Of a stretch of DNA of 64,000 bases, positions 42,708 to 50,973 are shown in pieces (positions within the stretch are counted from its first letter, which is position 1; every line of letters begins with the position of its first letter). The translations under genes and the position numbers were made by a program. The stretch lies in assembly GCA_026712905.1 (NCBI GenBank), contig JAPOPM010000021.1:1-64000 (forward strand), written 5' to 3'. Source of the stretch: Deltaproteobacteria bacterium. GTDB lineage: Bacteria; Desulfobacterota; Binatia; UBA9968; JAJDTQ01. The notes under the pieces were generated by a model. That model saw only the letters and a list, made by a program, of their open reading frames with translations. It was not told the origin of the DNA and did not search any database.

Positions 42708-43614
42708 GTTGACCCGCCACGTGGACCAGTACCTGGAGATGGCCGCGGTGGAACGGGGGCTCTCCGCCAACACCCTGGAGGCCTACAGCCGCGACCTGAA
42801 CCGCCTGGCGGACTTTCTCGCCAAGCGCGGCGTGCGCGACTGGGACGGCGCCACGCGGGGGGAACTGCGCGCCTACATCGCCGAGGTGCGCGGCTCCGGC
42901 CTGAGCGACCTGTCCGTGACGCGGCTGCTGGGCAGCATGCGGCGCTTCTTCCGTTTCCTCTTGAAAGAAGAGGTGATCACCGCCGATCCCGTGCCCGACT
43001 TCTCGTCCCGCGGCGGCACCGGGCGCCTGCCCGGCACCCTGGGGGCGGAGGACATGCGCGCCCTCCTGGAACAGCCCGACGAGGCGAAGCCCCTCGGCGC
43101 GCGGGACCGCGCCATGCTCGAGCTGCTCTACGGCAGCGGGCTGCGGGTTTCGGAGCTGGTCTCCCTGACCCTGCAGCAGGTCAACCTCGACGGGAGTTAC
43201 CTGACGGTCAAGGGAAAGGGCGCCAAGGTGCGGCTGGTCCCCTTCGGCCGCTATGCGCGTGAGTGCCTCCAGCGCTACCTGCGCGACGTGCGCCCGCATT
43301 TTCTGCGCGGGCGCTACAGCGACTACGTGTTCCTCTCGCGTTCGGGCAAGCCGCTCACGCGCCAGGGGTTCTGGAAGCTGCTGCGGGGCTATGCCTTGCG
43401 CGCGGGACTCCAGCACCGGGTGACCCCTCACACCCTGCGCCACTCCTTCGCCACGCACCTCCTGGAGGGCGGCGCCGACCTGCGCGCGGTGCAGTCCATG
43501 CTGGGCCATTCGGACATCACCACCACCCAGATCTACACCCACGTGAGCCGTAGCCGCGTCAAGCAGGTGCACCGGCGCTTCCACCCGCGCGAGACCCCGG
43601 ACGGGGGGGATTAG
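42697..43614 (+). CDS. xerD: Tyrosine recombinase XerD/XerC
   Basis: A 305-residue site-specific recombinase resolving chromosome dimers at dif. The SAM-like N-terminal domain (FLEMAAVERGLSANTLEAYSRDL style) is followed by the catalytic domain with Arg in GSGLRVSELVSL, Lys in VKGKGAKVR, HTLRHSFATHLLEGG, GHSDITTTQIYTHV (His and catalytic Tyr), and the RVKQVHRRFHPR tail. The place after glnD and before the M50 protease and trpS is chromosomal and conserved, not phage-like. XerC versus XerD is assigned by general likeness only. Confidence 0.9.
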   Translation: MTDELTRHVDQYLEMAAVERGLSANTLEAYSRDLNRLADFLAKRGVRDWDGATRGELRAYIAEVRGSGLSDLSVTRLLGSMRRFFRFLLKEEVITADPVPDFSSRGGTGRLPGTLGAEDMRALLEQPDEAKPLGARDRAMLELLYGSGLRVSELVSLTLQQVNLDGSYLTVKGKGAKVRLVPFGRYARECLQRYLRDVRPHFLRGRYSDYVFLSRSGKPLTRQGFWKLLRGYALRAGLQHRVTPHTLRHSFATHLLEGGADLRAVQSMLGHSDITTTQIYTHVSRSRVKQVHRRFHPRETPDGGD

Positions 43615-43679
43615 TGCCGCGTCCCGAGACACTGGCAGGGCGCGTTGTTTTTTCGCGGCCCGTCCCTTAAAAAAGTTCG

Positions 43680-44336
43680 ATGGCCCAAGACTTCCTGTGG
43701 CAGCTCTCCGTGTGGGCATTCCCCGTGCTCGTCGCCATCGTCTTCCACGAGGTAGCCCACGGCTGGGTGGCCTACCGCCTGGGGGACCCCACGGCTGCCA
43801 TCATGGGACGGTTGACGCTCAACCCCATCGCCCACATCGACATCGTCGGCACGGTGCTGCTGCCCGCGCTGCTCATCTGGGCGGGCGGGCCGGTGTTCGG
43901 CTACGCCAAACCGGTGCCCGTCAACTTCGACAACCTTCGGGATCCGCGCCGGGACATGGTCCGCGTGGCCCTGGCCGGGCCGGGGGCCAACATCATCCTG
44001 GCGGTGCTGAGCCTCATACTGGTGAAGCTCATCATCATGAGCGGCAGTGGCGCCACCGGCACGGTGTCGTCGTACCTCTGGTACATGGGGCTCACCAGCG
44101 TCCGCATCAACGTGATGCTGGCGGTGTTCAACGTCATGCCCGTGCCGCCCCTGGACGGGGGCCGGGTGCTGGTGGGCCTGTTGCCGGAACCCCAATCCTC
44201 CCAGGTGGCCCGCATCGAGCCCTTCGGGTTCATCATCGTGGTCGCGCTGCTGATGACCGGGGCGCTGACCTACACGCTGGTGCCGATCATGGACCTCGTG
44301 ATCTGGTTTCTGGCCGTGATCGTCGGAGTCGTGTAA
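43680..44336 (+). CDS. Site-2 protease family (M50) membrane metalloprotease
   Basis: A 218-residue integral membrane protein with five or six hydrophobic segments. The zinc motif HEVAH lies in AIVFHEVAHGWVAY near residue 25, and the second motif is NVMPVPPLDGGRVL near residue 156, which carries the third ligand. It belongs to the small FtsH-independent M50 group without a PDZ domain. Such proteases cut within membrane helices. It is a steady partner of trpS, scpA and scpB in related genomes, without a known functional link. Its substrate is unknown. Confidence 0.9.
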   Translation: MAQDFLWQLSVWAFPVLVAIVFHEVAHGWVAYRLGDPTAAIMGRLTLNPIAHIDIVGTVLLPALLIWAGGPVFGYAKPVPVNFDNLRDPRRDMVRVALAGPGANIILAVLSLILVKLIIMSGSGATGTVSSYLWYMGLTSVRINVMLAVFNVMPVPPLDGGRVLVGLLPEPQSSQVARIEPFGFIIVVALLMTGALTYTLVPIMDLVIWFLAVIVGVV

Positions 44337-44346
44337 GCTGGAGTCC

Positions 44347-45324
44347 ATGCAAACCATCGTAAGCGGGGCGCGCCCCACCGGACTGCTCCATCTGGGTCAT
44401 CTCCACGGAGCCCTGCGCAACTGGGTCGGGTTGCAGGAAGACTATCGCTGTTTCTTCTTCGTCGCGGACTGGCACGCGCTGACGACCGACTACCAGTCCC
44501 CGAACGGAATCCGGGAAGGCACCGAGGCCATGGTCACGGAGTGGTTGAGCGTGGGCCTCGATCCCGCCAAGTGCACGATCTTCCGGCAGTCGGACATCAA
44601 GGAGCACGCCGAGTTGCACGTGCTCCTGTCCATGTTGACGCCGGTGTCGTGGCTCGAGCGCAACCCCACCTACAAGGAACAGATGCGCGAGTTGAGCGAG
44701 CGCGACCTGTCCACCTACGGTTTCCTCGGCTATCCGGTGCTCCAGGCCGCGGACATCATCATCTACAAGGCGCACCGGGTGCCCGTGGGCGTGGATCAGG
44801 CGCCTCACGTGGAACTGACGCGGGAGATCGTGCGGCGCTTCAACGGCTTCTACGGTGCGGTCTTTCCCGAGCCCGAGGTGCTGCTCACGGAAACCCAGCG
44901 GCTGCCGGGACTCGACGGCCGCAAGATGAGCAAGAGCTACGACAACTCGGTGCTGCTGTCGGACCCGCCGGAGACCATCGACCGCAAGCTCAGCCGCATG
45001 GTGACCGACACGGCGCGTGCCCGGCGCACCGATCCGGGTGAGCCGGAGAAGTGTCCGGCCTTCAACCTGCACAAGATCTACTGCACCCCGGAAGAGATCC
45101 AGGAGGTGTCGGAGGGATGCCGCAGCGCCGGCATCGGCTGCCTGGACTGCAAGAAGGTGATGATCCGTCACGTCGTCGACGACCTCGCCCCGTTCCGGGA
45201 GAAGAAGGCGGAGTACGAGAAACATCCGGACGACATCCGCGACGTGATCGCGGAAGGGAATCGAGTGGCCGGCGCTCAGGCCGCCGCCACCATGAGCGAG
45301 GTGCGTTCGGCATTGACGCTCTGA
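44347..45324 (+). CDS. trpS: Tryptophanyl-tRNA synthetase
   Basis: A 325-residue class I synthetase charging tRNA-Trp. The HIGH-type motif is GLLHLGHLHGAL near residues 13-24 and the KMSKS motif is GRKMSKSYDN near residues 193-202. It has the expected LGYPVLQAADIIIY segment of the Trp/Tyr group. The length is normal. It lies 10 bases after the M50 protease gene. No T-box leader is visible, so it is presumably transcribed with its neighbours. Confidence 0.95.
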   Translation: MQTIVSGARPTGLLHLGHLHGALRNWVGLQEDYRCFFFVADWHALTTDYQSPNGIREGTEAMVTEWLSVGLDPAKCTIFRQSDIKEHAELHVLLSMLTPVSWLERNPTYKEQMRELSERDLSTYGFLGYPVLQAADIIIYKAHRVPVGVDQAPHVELTREIVRRFNGFYGAVFPEPEVLLTETQRLPGLDGRKMSKSYDNSVLLSDPPETIDRKLSRMVTDTARARRTDPGEPEKCPAFNLHKIYCTPEEIQEVSEGCRSAGIGCLDCKKVMIRHVVDDLAPFREKKAEYEKHPDDIRDVIAEGNRVAGAQAAATMSEVRSALTL

Positions 45325-45393
45325 TGACCGCGCCCCCGGCCGGGGGTGCGGCACGGACTCATCGCGGGGTGCGCGCGAGGCTAGGGCCCCACC

Positions 45394-46161
45394 ATGGCGG
45401 TACACGTCCAACTGAAGATCTACGAAGGCCCGCTGGACCTGCTGCTCCACCTCATCCGGAAGAATGAGCTCAGCATCGTCGACATCCCCATCGCGTCCAT
45501 CACCGAGCAGTACCTCGCCGCGCTGGAGCTGATGCAGGGTCTCAACCTCGACCTGTCCGGCGAGTACCTGGTGATGGCGGCCACGCTCCTCCACATCAAG
45601 TCCAAGACCTTGCTCCCGCCGGAGGAGGAGGAAGACGACGACGATGACGAGGGCCTCGACAGCCGCGACGCGCTGGTCCGGCGCCTGCTGGAGTACGAGC
45701 GCTTCAAGAACGCGGCACGGGAACTGGAAGATCGCGACATTCTGAACCGCGACGTGTTCGCGCGCCAGGGGCGGTCCGCTCCGGTCACGGAGGTCAGCTT
45801 CGAGCAGCTTTCCGTGTTCGACCTGGTATCCGCGCTGCAAAAGGTGCTGGAGCGGTTCCCGGGACCGTCGGTGCACACCGTGGTGCGGGAAACGGCGTCC
45901 GTGCGCCAGCGCATGACGCATATCCTCGATTCACTGCACCGCCGGTCATCGGTGCAATTCCACGAGTTGTTCGACGCGGCGCGCTCGCGCATGGACGTGG
46001 TGGTCACTTTTCTGGCGCTGCTGGAGCTCATCCGCATCCGTGCCGTGCACGCGGTGCAGAAGGAGCGCCTCGGTCCCATCGTGATGGAGCCCATGCTGTC
46101 TCTCTCCGAGGCCAGCGCGGTCCTGGAGGTGGATGTGAGGGGAGATGAGTATGGAGAGTGA
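45394..46161 (+). CDS. scpA: Segregation and condensation protein A
   Basis: A 255-residue kleisin of the SMC-ScpAB condensin. The N-terminal IYEGPLDLLLHLIRKNELSIVDIPI binds the SMC neck, the acidic hinge EEEEDDDDDEGLD near residue 85 is a flexible link, and the C-terminal winged helix (VTFLALLELIRIRAVHAVQ) binds the SMC head. It overlaps scpB by 17 bases, as kleisin and partner often do. No smc gene is in the window. Confidence 0.93.
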   Translation: MAVHVQLKIYEGPLDLLLHLIRKNELSIVDIPIASITEQYLAALELMQGLNLDLSGEYLVMAATLLHIKSKTLLPPEEEEDDDDDEGLDSRDALVRRLLEYERFKNAARELEDRDILNRDVFARQGRSAPVTEVSFEQLSVFDLVSALQKVLERFPGPSVHTVVRETASVRQRMTHILDSLHRRSSVQFHELFDAARSRMDVVVTFLALLELIRIRAVHAVQKERLGPIVMEPMLSLSEASAVLEVDVRGDEYGE

Positions 46162-46846
46162 TCGACTCAGGGGGGTTCTCGAGAGCCTCCTCTTCGCCGC
46201 GGACGGGCCGGTGTCCGCGGAGCGGCTGCGGGACGCCGTGGGCGAGGTGCCGCGCAAGGAGATCATCGATGCGCTCGAAGCCCTGCGGCACGAATACGAG
46301 CACACGGGCCGCGGCCTGCGCGTGGCGGAGGTGGCCAACGGCTACCAGTTGCGCACCGCCAGAGAGCACGCCGAATTCGTGCGCCGGCTCACCGCGGTCA
46401 AGCCCGCGCGCATGAGCCGGGCCAACCTGGAGACCCTGGCGATCATCGCTTACAGGCAGCCCGTGACGCGCGCGGAGATCGAGGAAATCCGCGGCGTCAA
46501 CGTCGACGGCGTCGTGTCCACGCTGCTGGAGCGCCGCATGATCCGCATCGTGGCGCGCAAGGACGTCGCCGGCAAGCCGTTTCTCTACGGCACCACCCGC
46601 GAGTTCCTGGAGGCGTTCAACCTGAAGGACCTGGCGGGCCTTCCGACCCTGGAGGAGATGGAGGACATGACCCAGGCGCTGCGTGGGGCCGAGGCCGCGG
46701 AGCTGTTCCCGGAGGAAGGTGTTACGGAAGACGACTTGAGCGACGCAAGGCCCGTGAACATCGCGGAGACCGCGGGCGAAAGCCCCGGCGATGCCGGCGC
46801 CGAGAGCGCCGGGTTCCCGGACCCGGAAGAACCGACGCGGGGGTGA
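46145..46846 (+). CDS. scpB: Segregation and condensation protein B
   Basis: A 233-residue dimeric winged-helix partner of ScpA. It has LRGVLESLLFAADGPVSAERL, the GRGLRVAEVANGYQLRT wing and the highly conserved LETLAIIAYRQPVTRAEIEEIRGVN. The C-terminal 50 residues are acidic and disordered. The start at 46145 follows GAGGGGAG at 46137-46144 and overlaps scpA. Confidence 0.93.
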   Translation: MSMESDRLRGVLESLLFAADGPVSAERLRDAVGEVPRKEIIDALEALRHEYEHTGRGLRVAEVANGYQLRTAREHAEFVRRLTAVKPARMSRANLETLAIIAYRQPVTRAEIEEIRGVNVDGVVSTLLERRMIRIVARKDVAGKPFLYGTTREFLEAFNLKDLAGLPTLEEMEDMTQALRGAEAAELFPEEGVTEDDLSDARPVNIAETAGESPGDAGAESAGFPDPEEPTRG

Positions 46847-47634
46847 GCGTGGAACGGCTTCAGCGGATCATTGCCCACGCGGGCCTCGCCTCCCGCCGCC
46901 AGGCGGAACAGTGGATTCTCGAAGGCCGCGTGACGGTCAACGGGGAACGGGTCCAGGAACTGGGCACCAAGGCGGACGCCGCCCGGGACAGCATCCGGGT
47001 CAACGGACGGATGCTGCGGCCCGCGCCGGCGCGGGCCTGTCTTGCCTTCCACAAGCCCGCCGGCGTCATCACCACCATGCGCGACACCGAGGGGCGGCCC
47101 GCGGTGGCCGATTACCTGCGCTTCGCGGGTTACAGTCCGGGTGTCGTTCCCGCGGGCCGTCTGGACTATGCCACGTCGGGTCTGTTGCTGCTCACCAACG
47201 ACGGCGACCTGGCCCATCGCCTCACCCATCCTCGTTACGGCGTACCCAAGACCTACGAGGTGAAGCTGAGCAGCATGCCGTCGGAAGTGCAACTGGAAAG
47301 GCTCCGCCACGGGGTACGGCTGGACGACGGCGTGACCGCGCCGGCGGCGGTGAGGGTGGCGCGGCGCCTCAAGCAGAAGGTGTGGCTCCGGGTGGAGTTG
47401 CGTGAGGGACGCAACCGGGAGATCCGCCGGATGGTGGAAGCGGTGGGCCAGACCGTGGAGCGGCTCGTGCGCGTCCGCTTCGGTCCCATTGCCCTCGGTA
47501 CTCTGGAGAGCGGCGCGATCAGGCCGCTCACCGGCGAGGAGGAGACGCGCTTGAGGCGTGCCGTGGGGCTGGCGACGCCGGAAACGGCCGCGCCCCGGAA
47601 GGGTAAGCGCTACACTCGCGACGAACGGAGTTGA
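46843..47634 (+). CDS. rluB: 23S rRNA pseudouridine synthase, RluB family
   Basis: A 263-residue RsuA/RluB-type enzyme forming a pseudouridine in 23S rRNA. An S4 RNA-binding domain is at residues 1-60 (RIIAHAGLASRRQAEQWILEGRVTVNG). The catalytic motif is PAGRLDYATSGLLLLTNDGDLAHRL, with the active Asp near residue 107. EGRNREIRRMVEAVG is the second family motif. The GTG start overlaps the scpB stop. An RluE/RsuA specificity cannot be excluded. Confidence 0.9.
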   Translation: MSVERLQRIIAHAGLASRRQAEQWILEGRVTVNGERVQELGTKADAARDSIRVNGRMLRPAPARACLAFHKPAGVITTMRDTEGRPAVADYLRFAGYSPGVVPAGRLDYATSGLLLLTNDGDLAHRLTHPRYGVPKTYEVKLSSMPSEVQLERLRHGVRLDDGVTAPAAVRVARRLKQKVWLRVELREGRNREIRRMVEAVGQTVERLVRVRFGPIALGTLESGAIRPLTGEEETRLRRAVGLATPETAAPRKGKRYTRDERS

Positions 47635-47681
47635 TCGAGCCGTTCAGGACGAAAGGGAAAAGGCTGCGTAGTCGAGGAACC

Positions 47682-48230
47682 ATGGCGACCCACGACCACC
47701 ACCACGGGCATCACCACCACGGCGGCGCCCGCTACCGCTTCTGCCCGCGTTGCGCCGGGAGCTTGTCGCCGCGCACCCTCAAGGAGAACGAGCCCGAGCG
47801 GCTCGTGTGCGACAAGTGCTCCTTCATCTTCTACCAGGACCCCAAGGTCGTGGCCGGTGCGGTCTGTGTGCTCGACGGCGGCGTCGTGCTGCTGCGCCGC
47901 GGCATCGAGCCCGCCATGGGCAAGTGGGTCTTCCCGGGGGGCTACGTCGACCGCGGTGAAAGCACCGCCGACGCGGCCGTGCGCGAGACTCGGGAGGAGA
48001 GCCGCCTGGAGGTGGTGCCCCGGTCGCTCCTGGGGGTCTATTCCTACCCCGGGAATCCCAACGTCATCATCGTCTACGTGGCGGACGTCGTCGGCGGCAC
48101 CCTCGCCGCGGGTGACGAGAGCACCGAGGCCGGCGTGTTCCCGCCCGGGCGCATACCCTGGGACGAACTCGGCTTCCACAGCACCGTCGAAGCTCTCAAG
48201 GATTTCGGCCGTCTTTATTGGGCGGAATAA
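47682..48230 (+). CDS. NUDIX hydrolase with zinc ribbon and His-rich N-terminus
   Basis: A 182-residue pyrophosphohydrolase. The NUDIX box (GGYVDRGESTADAAVRETREES) is intact near residues 87-108. Before it a zinc ribbon uses CPRC and CDKC, as in NudC-like and ADP-ribose hydrolases. The N-terminus, HDHHHGHHHHGG at about residues 4-15, is a metal-binding-type stretch. ATG 47682 follows GAGGAA; an alternative TTG at 47631 overlapping rluB would add 17 residues. The substrate is unknown; NADH, ADP-ribose or FAD are typical. Confidence 0.82.
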   Translation: MATHDHHHGHHHHGGARYRFCPRCAGSLSPRTLKENEPERLVCDKCSFIFYQDPKVVAGAVCVLDGGVVLLRRGIEPAMGKWVFPGGYVDRGESTADAAVRETREESRLEVVPRSLLGVYSYPGNPNVIIVYVADVVGGTLAAGDESTEAGVFPPGRIPWDELGFHSTVEALKDFGRLYWAE

Positions 48231-48256
48231 ATGTGTTAAGCCGCGACTCAACACAT
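48231..48256 (+). promoter_or_regulatory. Inverted repeat before the peroxiredoxin gene
   Basis: ATGTGTT (48231-48237) and AACACAT (48250-48256) form a perfect 7-base inverted repeat with a 12-base spacer, two bases after the end of the NUDIX gene and 20 bases before the peroxiredoxin start. It could be a repressor site or an RNA hairpin. It does not match the PerR or OxyR consensus I know. Confidence 0.3.
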
Positions 48257-48276
48257 GATCGGAAAGGAGACCGTGG

Positions 48277-48735
48277 ATGGCAATGCCAAGTGTAGGGGAG
48301 AAGGCCCCCGCCTTCAGCCTGCCGGTGTCCCGGGACGAGAAGGTGTCCCTGGACGACTACGCGGGCAAGAAGAACGTCGTGTTGGCGTTCTATCCGCTGG
48401 ATTTTACCGGCGGCTGACAGAGGGAATTGAGCAACTTCGAGGCTGACAAGAGCAGCTTCGAGGCCAAAGACGCTCAGGTACTGAGCGTAAGCGTGGATTC
48501 GGTTTTCGCCCACCAGGCGTTCGCGGAGAAGATGGGCGGCATCAGCTTCCCGATGCTCTCCGATTTCTGGCCCCACGGGGAGGTGTGCGAGCAGTACGAC
48601 TGCCTGCGCCCCCAGGGCTTTCCCAAGCGGGCGGTTTTCATCATCGACAAAGAGGGAACCGTGCGTTACGCCCAGCTCTACGAGGGCGGCATTCCCGAGA
48701 ACAAGGACCTGTTGGCGGAACTCGACAAGCTGTAG
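48277..48735 (+). CDS. Selenocysteine-containing peroxiredoxin (PrxU-like), TGA at codon 47 read as Sec
   Basis: A 152-residue thioredoxin-fold peroxidase reducing peroxides. The frame from ATG 48277 (GGAAAGGAGA at 48261-48270 is the ribosome site) reads MAMPSVGEKAPAFSLPV to FYPLDFTGG, meets TGA at 48415-48417, and continues without any break as QRELSNFEAD to the TAG at 48735. In ordinary peroxiredoxins the corresponding site is F-T-x-x-C-T-x-E, so the TGA stands exactly for the peroxidatic Cys. Two cysteines (104 and 109) could be resolving or secondary. Peroxiredoxins with Sec here are known (PrxU of Eubacterium acidaminophilum). A weak stem-loop follows the TGA (48427-48449). Without Sec, only a 102-residue piece lacking the active site would be made from TTG 48427. 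No sel genes are in the window. Confidence 0.88.
48427..48449 (+). promoter_or_regulatory. Candidate bacterial SECIS stem-loop (weak)
   Basis: Starting 9 bases after the TGA, TTGAGC can pair with GCT and CAA across a 2-base bulge, with a 9-base loop AACTTCGAG. An alternative fold pairs CAG (48418-48420) with CTG (48443-48445) and GAA (48424-48426) with TTC. Neither is strong by eye. Bacterial SECIS elements are variable, so only folding of this region can decide. Confidence 0.3.
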
Positions 48736-48762
48736 ACGGCGGCTTCCGCGACAGAACCTTGC

Positions 48763-48805
48763 AAGACAAAAGGGCGGCGCAAGCGCGTCGCCCTTTTCTT
48801 GTCTC
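48763..48805. terminator. Strong intrinsic terminator, probably bidirectional
   Basis: AGACAAAAGGGCGGCGC and GCGTCGCCCTTTTCTTGTCT form a near-perfect long hairpin with A-rich and T-rich flanks. It lies between the convergent peroxiredoxin gene and ygfZ and can end both transcripts. Confidence 0.85.
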
Positions 48806-48820
48806 ATCGTGGGGGGCGGC

Positions 48821-49882
48821 TCAGAGGGGCAGGGCGTGCACCGTGGCGTGGAGGACCTGTCGCCCATGTCCGATGGCGACCGAGGTGCCTGGCTCCAGGT
48901 AGTCCCGGTGCAGGTAGCCGAGGGCGAGGGGGCAGCCCAACCGGGGCGAGGGGACGGCGCTGGTGACCCGGCCGATAGTGCGGTCGCCGTCGAGGACCGC
49001 GTCGCCGGCGTCCGGCGCTTCGGCGCCCTCCACCTTGAAGCCCGTGAGCCTGCGGTTCACGTGGCCGCGGGAGTGGATGCGTTCCACGGTTTCCTGTCCG
49101 AGATAACAGCCCTTGGTGAAGCTCACGGCGTCGTCCAGACCGGTCTCGAGCAAAAGGGTGTCCGCGTCCATGTCGACGCCGTAACGGGGAATGCCGGCCT
49201 CGACGCGCAGCGTCTCCCGGGCGTGAACGCCCACCCACGGAATCGCTCGGGACGCGGGCAGCTCGGCCAGGCCCTGGAGTTGGGTCTTCGGCACGATGAG
49301 GTCGAACCCGGGCTCGCCCGTATGCGAAGCGTGGACGACCCGAAGGCGCCCGCCGGCGTAGGCGATTTCCGCGTGCGAGAGCCTTGCCGCCGGTGGTGCG
49401 TCGAGGCCCAGCACCTCACCCAAGCCGCCACCGGCCTCGGGTCCCTGGATGGATACGACAGAGAACTCCCCGGACAGGTCCACGATCTCCACTTCGTCCG
49501 CGATCAGGTAACGGTTCAGGTGCTCCACCACGCCCGACGCCAAGGGTTCGTCCAGCAGCACGAGGAACGCCTCCTCCGTGCGCAGCACGTGCACGTCCGC
49601 CAGGACCTTGCCCTGAATGTTCAACACGGCCGCGGGCACGCCGGAGCCGGCGTTCAGGGCCTGGACGTCGTTGGACAGCATCCCCTGGAGCCACTCCGCG
49701 CTGTCGGGTCCGTTTATCTCGAGGACGGCGCGATCCGCCAGGTCCAGCCAGCCCGCGCGGGCGCGCACGGCGTCGTACTCCGCGGCCGGGCTGCCGAAGT
49801 GGTGCGGCAGGGTCCACCCGTTGCGTTCAACGAAGGCGGCGCCGTTGTCCTGGTGAAAGTCGTGGAGGGGTGTCTGCTTCAT
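48821..49882 (-). CDS. ygfZ: YgfZ/GcvT-domain folate-binding protein
   Basis: A 353-residue tetrahydrofolate-binding protein needed for repair or maturation of certain iron-sulfur enzymes. It has the YgfZ signature KGCYLGQETVERIHSRGH near residue 244, plus the N-terminal LADRAVLEINGPDSAEWLQGMLSND and the C-terminal GYLHRDYLEPG of the GcvT fold. It is not accompanied by gcvH or gcvP, which argues for YgfZ rather than the glycine-cleavage T protein. A GcvT-like demethylase is the alternative. The ATG at 49882 is divergent from the LysR gene. Confidence 0.85.
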   Translation of the reverse strand: MKQTPLHDFHQDNGAAFVERNGWTLPHHFGSPAAEYDAVRARAGWLDLADRAVLEINGPDSAEWLQGMLSNDVQALNAGSGVPAAVLNIQGKVLADVHVLRTEEAFLVLLDEPLASGVVEHLNRYLIADEVEIVDLSGEFSVVSIQGPEAGGGLGEVLGLDAPPAARLSHAEIAYAGGRLRVVHASHTGEPGFDLIVPKTQLQGLAELPASRAIPWVGVHARETLRVEAGIPRYGVDMDADTLLLETGLDDAVSFTKGCYLGQETVERIHSRGHVNRRLTGFKVEGAEAPDAGDAVLDGDRTIGRVTSAVPSPRLGCPLALGYLHRDYLEPGTSVAIGHGRQVLHATVHALPL

Positions 49883-50025
49883 CCTTGCGACAAACCGTGT
49901 TCCCGTGCATCCTTTCCCGTTGACCGTATGGCCAACGGGACCTCTACAGTAGCCGGGTTGGCACCCCTTGGCAACGGGCTTTGCCGGTGCGGGGCGCCGC
50001 CCAGTTCCGAGAACGAGAGGAGAGC

Positions 50026-50973
50026 ATGAGCAAGGTTTCCAGAGACCTGGACCTGCGCAAGCTGGAGATCTTCTACTGGGTGGCGGAGCTGCACAGCTTC
50101 TCGCTCGCGGCGGAACACTTCTCCTTGCGCCAGCCCACCGTCACCGCCCATGTCAAGTCCCTGGAGCAGCAGTTGGGCTCGCGGCTCTTCAGGCGCTTCG
50201 GCGGCAAGTTCGAGCTGACGGATGCCGGACGGCTCCTTTTCGAGAAGGCCGGCGCCGTGCTGCAGTTGAAGAACCAGACGCTGGCGGCGCTGGACCGCAT
50301 CCAGGGCAAGGTGGAGGGCGAGCTTCGGGTGGGCGGCAGCAACGTGCCCGGCGAGTACATCCTGCCAAGCCTGCTGGGGAGCTTCGTGGCGCGCTTTCCC
50401 GACGTGCGTCCGATGCTTCGCATCGGCGACTCGGCCATGATCGTGTCGGCGGTCCTCGACGGCACCCTGGAGCTGGGATTCACCGGTTTCCGCACCCATG
50501 ACGCCCGGCTGAGCTACCACAAGCGCTGGCAGGACGAGATGGTGGTGGCGGTGCCCGCGAACCACCCCTGGGCGGGCTTGAAGCAGGTGCCGGTCCAGGA
50601 CTTGGGCAAGCACCCGTTCATCGCCCGCGAGGCCGGTTCCGGGACGTTGCGTTCGTTCCTGCAGTCCATGGTCAAGCGCGGCCAGGACCCGGCGAAGCTC
50701 CTCAAGGTCGGGATGGAGCTCGGCAGCACGGCGGCGGTCAAGGAGGCCCTCATGGAGGGGCTCGGTTTCTCCATCCTTTCGCGCGCGGCCATCCGGCGGG
50801 AGGTCCAATACGGGCTCATCAAGGAGGTGCGTATCCAGGGACTCGACCTGACCCGCCCGTTCTACCAGGTGACGCACCGGGACCGCCCGCTGGCGCCCGT
50901 GCCGCGTGCGTTCACCCAGTTCCTGAGCCGCGCCCCGCGCGCCCATCTATGGCAGGATATGCATGATAGCTAA
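50026..50973 (+). CDS. LysR-family transcriptional regulator
   Basis: A 315-residue regulator. The N-terminal winged helix is LRKLEIFYWVAELHSFSLAAEHFSLRQPTVTAHVKSLEQQLGSRLF, the standard LysR DNA-binding region. The effector domain begins GELRVGGSNVPGEYILPSLLG. The start at 50026 follows GAGAGGAGAG. The gene is directly upstream of the ABC importer and in the same direction, and its stop codon lies inside a palindrome that overlaps the importer promoter, so it is the likely regulator of that importer. The effector is unknown. Confidence 0.9.
   Translation: MSKVSRDLDLRKLEIFYWVAELHSFSLAAEHFSLRQPTVTAHVKSLEQQLGSRLFRRFGGKFELTDAGRLLFEKAGAVLQLKNQTLAALDRIQGKVEGELRVGGSNVPGEYILPSLLGSFVARFPDVRPMLRIGDSAMIVSAVLDGTLELGFTGFRTHDARLSYHKRWQDEMVVAVPANHPWAGLKQVPVQDLGKHPFIAREAGSGTLRSFLQSMVKRGQDPAKLLKVGMELGSTAAVKEALMEGLGFSILSRAAIRREVQYGLIKEVRIQGLDLTRPFYQVTHRDRPLAPVPRAFTQFLSRAPRAHLWQDMHDS

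Noticed and set aside
39978-42773. Antisense open frame of 931 codons over glnD
   Set aside because: Same reason; the plus-strand protein is a clear GlnD.
42697-43614. Tyrosine recombinase as a phage or integron integrase
   Set aside because: It sits in a conserved chromosomal housekeeping run and has the standard Xer length and motifs.
43640-43680. Hairpin GGGCGCG/CGCGGCCC after xerD as an intrinsic terminator
   Set aside because: The T-run is in the loop rather than after the stem, and the stem has a bulge; the downstream gene is normally co-transcribed.
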